DNA of 6,805 nt. Origin: CAMPJU01 sp046566095. GTDB taxonomy: Bacteria > Pseudomonadota > Gammaproteobacteria > Xanthomonadales > Xanthomonadaceae. The translations under genes and the position numbers were made by a program. Below the pieces are notes generated by a model. That model did no database searches. It was not told the DNA's origin and worked only from the letters and a program-made list of their open reading frames with translations. Within the stretch, counting starts at the first letter, position 1, and each line of letters starts with the position of its first letter. Of the stretch, positions 5,207-6,805 are shown one piece after another. The DNA is taken from NCBI GenBank assembly GCA_046566095.1, contig JBKHXI010000103.1, positions 1 to 6,805 of the forward strand, in the 5' to 3' direction.

Positions 5207-6805
5207 ATGAGCGCGCTGCGCGACGCGATCGACACCACCACGCTCGGCTGGATCAAGCCGGAGCTGGACGAGACCCTGCGCCAGGCGCGGCACGAGATCG
5301 AGGCCTTCGCCGAGGACCCGACCGACGCCAGCCGGATGCGCTTCTGCGCCAGTTTCCTGCACCAGGTGCACGGCACCCTGCGCATGGTCGAGCTGTACGC
5401 GCCGGCGATGGTGGCCGAGGAGATGGAGCGGCTGGCGCAGGCGCTGGCCGGCAGCGGCGTGCCCGACCACGACGAGGCCTGCAGCGCCCTGATGCGCGGC
5501 GTGGTGCTGCTGCCCGACTACCTGGAGCGGCTGCAGGGCGGCCACCGCGACATCCCGATCGTGCTGCTGCCGCTGCTCAACGAGCTGCGCGCCGCGCGCG
5601 GCGAGTCCGGGCTGTCGGAAGGCGTGCTGTTCGCGCCGGACCTGGACCGGCCGCTGCCGGATTCGGTTCCCGCGCCCGCGCCGCAGCCGCGCCAGGCCCG
5701 CCAGGCCGAGGTCGCGCCGCGGCTGGACGCGCTCAAGGCCGCGGTCGAGGACTGGCCGGAACAGGGCGCGCCGGCCGACGCCGGCGCCTTGGCGCGGGCG
5801 GTCGAGGCGCTGCTGGCGGTCGCCGACCACGAGGCCGCGCGGCGCATGCTCTGGGTCGCGAGCTCCGTGGCCGACGCCCTGCGCGACGGCGCGCTGCCGC
5901 CGACCGCGGCGCTGCGCCAGGCCTTCGCCAGCGTGGAGCGCGAGGCGCGGCGCATGTTCGACGACAACGGCTTCAGCGCGCCGCGCGCCGAGCCGACGCT
6001 GGAACCGACCCGGCAGCTTCTGTACCACGTCGCCCACAGCGACGGCCGCCACGAGGCGCTCGACGGCCTGCGCGACACCTTCGCGCTCAACCAGCAGCTG
6101 CCGACCGAATCCGAACTGGCGCATGCCCGCGGCAGCGTGAGCGGGCGCAACCGGGCCCTGCTCGGCACCGTGTCCGCCGCGATCAAGGAGGACCTGCTGC
6201 GGGTCAAGGACGCGCTGGACCTGCACCTGCGCACCGGCCAGGCCGGCGTGGCCGACCTGCAGCCGCAGGTGGAGGCGCTGGGCCGGGTGGCCGACACCCT
6301 GGGCATGATGGGCCTGGGCGTGGCCCGCAACGTCGTGCTGCAGCAGCGCGACGCGATGCACGAGATCGTCTACGGCAACCGCGACGCGGACGAGGGCGCG
6401 CTGCTCGACGTGGCCGGCGCGCTGCTGTACGTGGACGCTTCGCTGGACGACCAGGTCGCCAGGCTCGGCCTGCCCGACGCCGAGGCCGAGGAGGACGTCA
6501 CCGCCGGCGAGGCGCGCAAGGTGCTCGACACCCTCGTGCGCGAGGCGATCGCCAACTTCAGCGACGCGCGCCAGGCCTTCGTCGCCTTCGTCGAGACCAA
6601 CTGGGACCATGGCGAGCTCGCCGAGGTGCCGCGGCTGCTGGACGAGGTCGGCGGCGCGCTGCGCATGCTCGAGCTGCCGCAGCCGGCGCAATACCTGACC
6701 GGCGTGCGCCGCTATACCGAGGTCGAGCTGGTCGGGCGCCGGCGGGTGCCCAACGGCCAGCAGCTCGACACCCTGGCCGACGCCCTGGCCAGCCTGGAGT
6801 ACTAC
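5207..6805 (+). CDS. chpA: Chemosensory hybrid histidine kinase ChpA/PilL, N-terminal part (partial, runs off the right edge)
   Basis: ChpA is the large CheA-type kinase of the Pil-Chp system, with several HPt domains, a kinase core, a CheW-like domain and a C-terminal receiver; it passes phosphate to PilG and PilH. The 533 codons seen here, open without interruption to the window end, correspond to the N-terminal region shared with FimL. The start is ATG at 5207 behind TGGAGG. An HPt-like helix lies at about residues 47-75 (FLHQVHGTLRMVELYAPAMV), with His52 at the usual phosphosite. A Pro/Ala/Gln-rich linker sits near 157-175. The rest is helical, with SGRNRALLGTVSAAIKEDLL and RVKDALDL at about 318-345, and ends in the family-like DTLADALASLEYY. 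The kinase and receiver domains lie outside the window, so the identification rests on this N-terminus and the gene order. It follows pilJ by 82 bp with no pilK in between. Confidence 0.92.
   Translation, partial: MSALRDAIDTTTLGWIKPELDETLRQARHEIEAFAEDPTDASRMRFCASFLHQVHGTLRMVELYAPAMVAEEMERLAQALAGSGVPDHDEACSALMRGVVLLPDYLERLQGGHRDIPIVLLPLLNELRAARGESGLSEGVLFAPDLDRPLPDSVPAPAPQPRQARQAEVAPRLDALKAAVEDWPEQGAPADAGALARAVEALLAVADHEAARRMLWVASSVADALRDGALPPTAALRQAFASVEREARRMFDDNGFSAPRAEPTLEPTRQLLYHVAHSDGRHEALDGLRDTFALNQQLPTESELAHARGSVSGRNRALLGTVSAAIKEDLLRVKDALDLHLRTGQAGVADLQPQVEALGRVADTLGMMGLGVARNVVLQQRDAMHEIVYGNRDADEGALLDVAGALLYVDASLDDQVARLGLPDAEAEEDVTAGEARKVLDTLVREAIANFSDARQAFVAFVETNWDHGELAEVPRLLDEVGGALRMLELPQPAQYLTGVRRYTEVELVGRRRVPNGQQLDTLADALASLEYY

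Noticed and set aside
2497..5385. 962-codon open frame on the minus strand, opposite pilI and pilJ
   Set aside because: It is codon-for-codon antisense to pilI and pilJ. Stops in that frame would need sense TTA, CTA or TCA codons, which this GC-biased genome avoids. The predicted protein is Arg/Gly/His/Gln-rich and resembles no family I know, while the plus-strand genes match theirs fully.
5108..6691. 527-codon open frame on the minus strand, opposite chpA
   Set aside because: It has the same cause: it is in antisense codon register with chpA and rare TTA/CTA/TCA codons leave it open. The product is low-complexity, and chpA has the strong ribosome binding site and family sequence.

Overview
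The window is GC-rich DNA with third codon positions almost all G or C. It holds the start of a Pil-Chp chemosensory operon for type IV pilus (twitching) control, diverging from a glutathione synthetase gene and a TonB-like gene. The gene order gshB / pilG-pilH-pilI-pilJ-chpA without pilK, the protein sequences and the GC-rich short-repeat content point to a gammaproteobacterium of the Xanthomonadaceae/Lysobacteraceae, probably Lysobacter- or Luteimonas-like. That assignment is inference from remembered family patterns; no search was run.

Left part, minus strand: the first 67 codons of a TonB-family energy transducer (203 down to 1, running off the window), then a 350-bp non-coding gap (204-553), then gshB (1513 down to 554). 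The gap is the least ordinary part of the window. It carries three inverted repeats (264-325, 325-349, 391-472) and a 12-unit heptanucleotide array (481-564). The array has G-quadruplex potential and runs into the last codons and stop of gshB.

Middle: a 221-bp divergent intergenic region (1514-1734) holds a good candidate sigma70 promoter for the pil operon (TTGACA at 1647-1652), a short GC-rich leader hairpin and a clear ribosome binding site for pilG.

Right part, plus strand: pilG (1735-2133), pilH (2154-2519), pilI (2530-3081), pilJ (3118-5124) and the first 533 codons of chpA/pilL (5207 to the window end). Gaps are 10 to 82 bp and there is no sign of a second promoter, so they are probably one operon. 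In the well-studied Pseudomonas system the membrane receptor PilJ, through the CheW-like adaptor PilI, controls the histidine kinase ChpA. ChpA phosphorylates two single-domain response regulators, PilG (promotes pilus extension and cAMP signalling) and PilH (opposes or drains phosphate). All five genes are intact as far as visible, with their key residues present.

I found no mobile element, CRISPR array, tRNA or rRNA, and nothing that looks like a new multi-gene system. The points worth a second look are the repeat cluster downstream of gshB, the altered trimer-contact residues in the PilJ hairpin tip, the degenerate HPt motif of ChpA, and the missing pilK.
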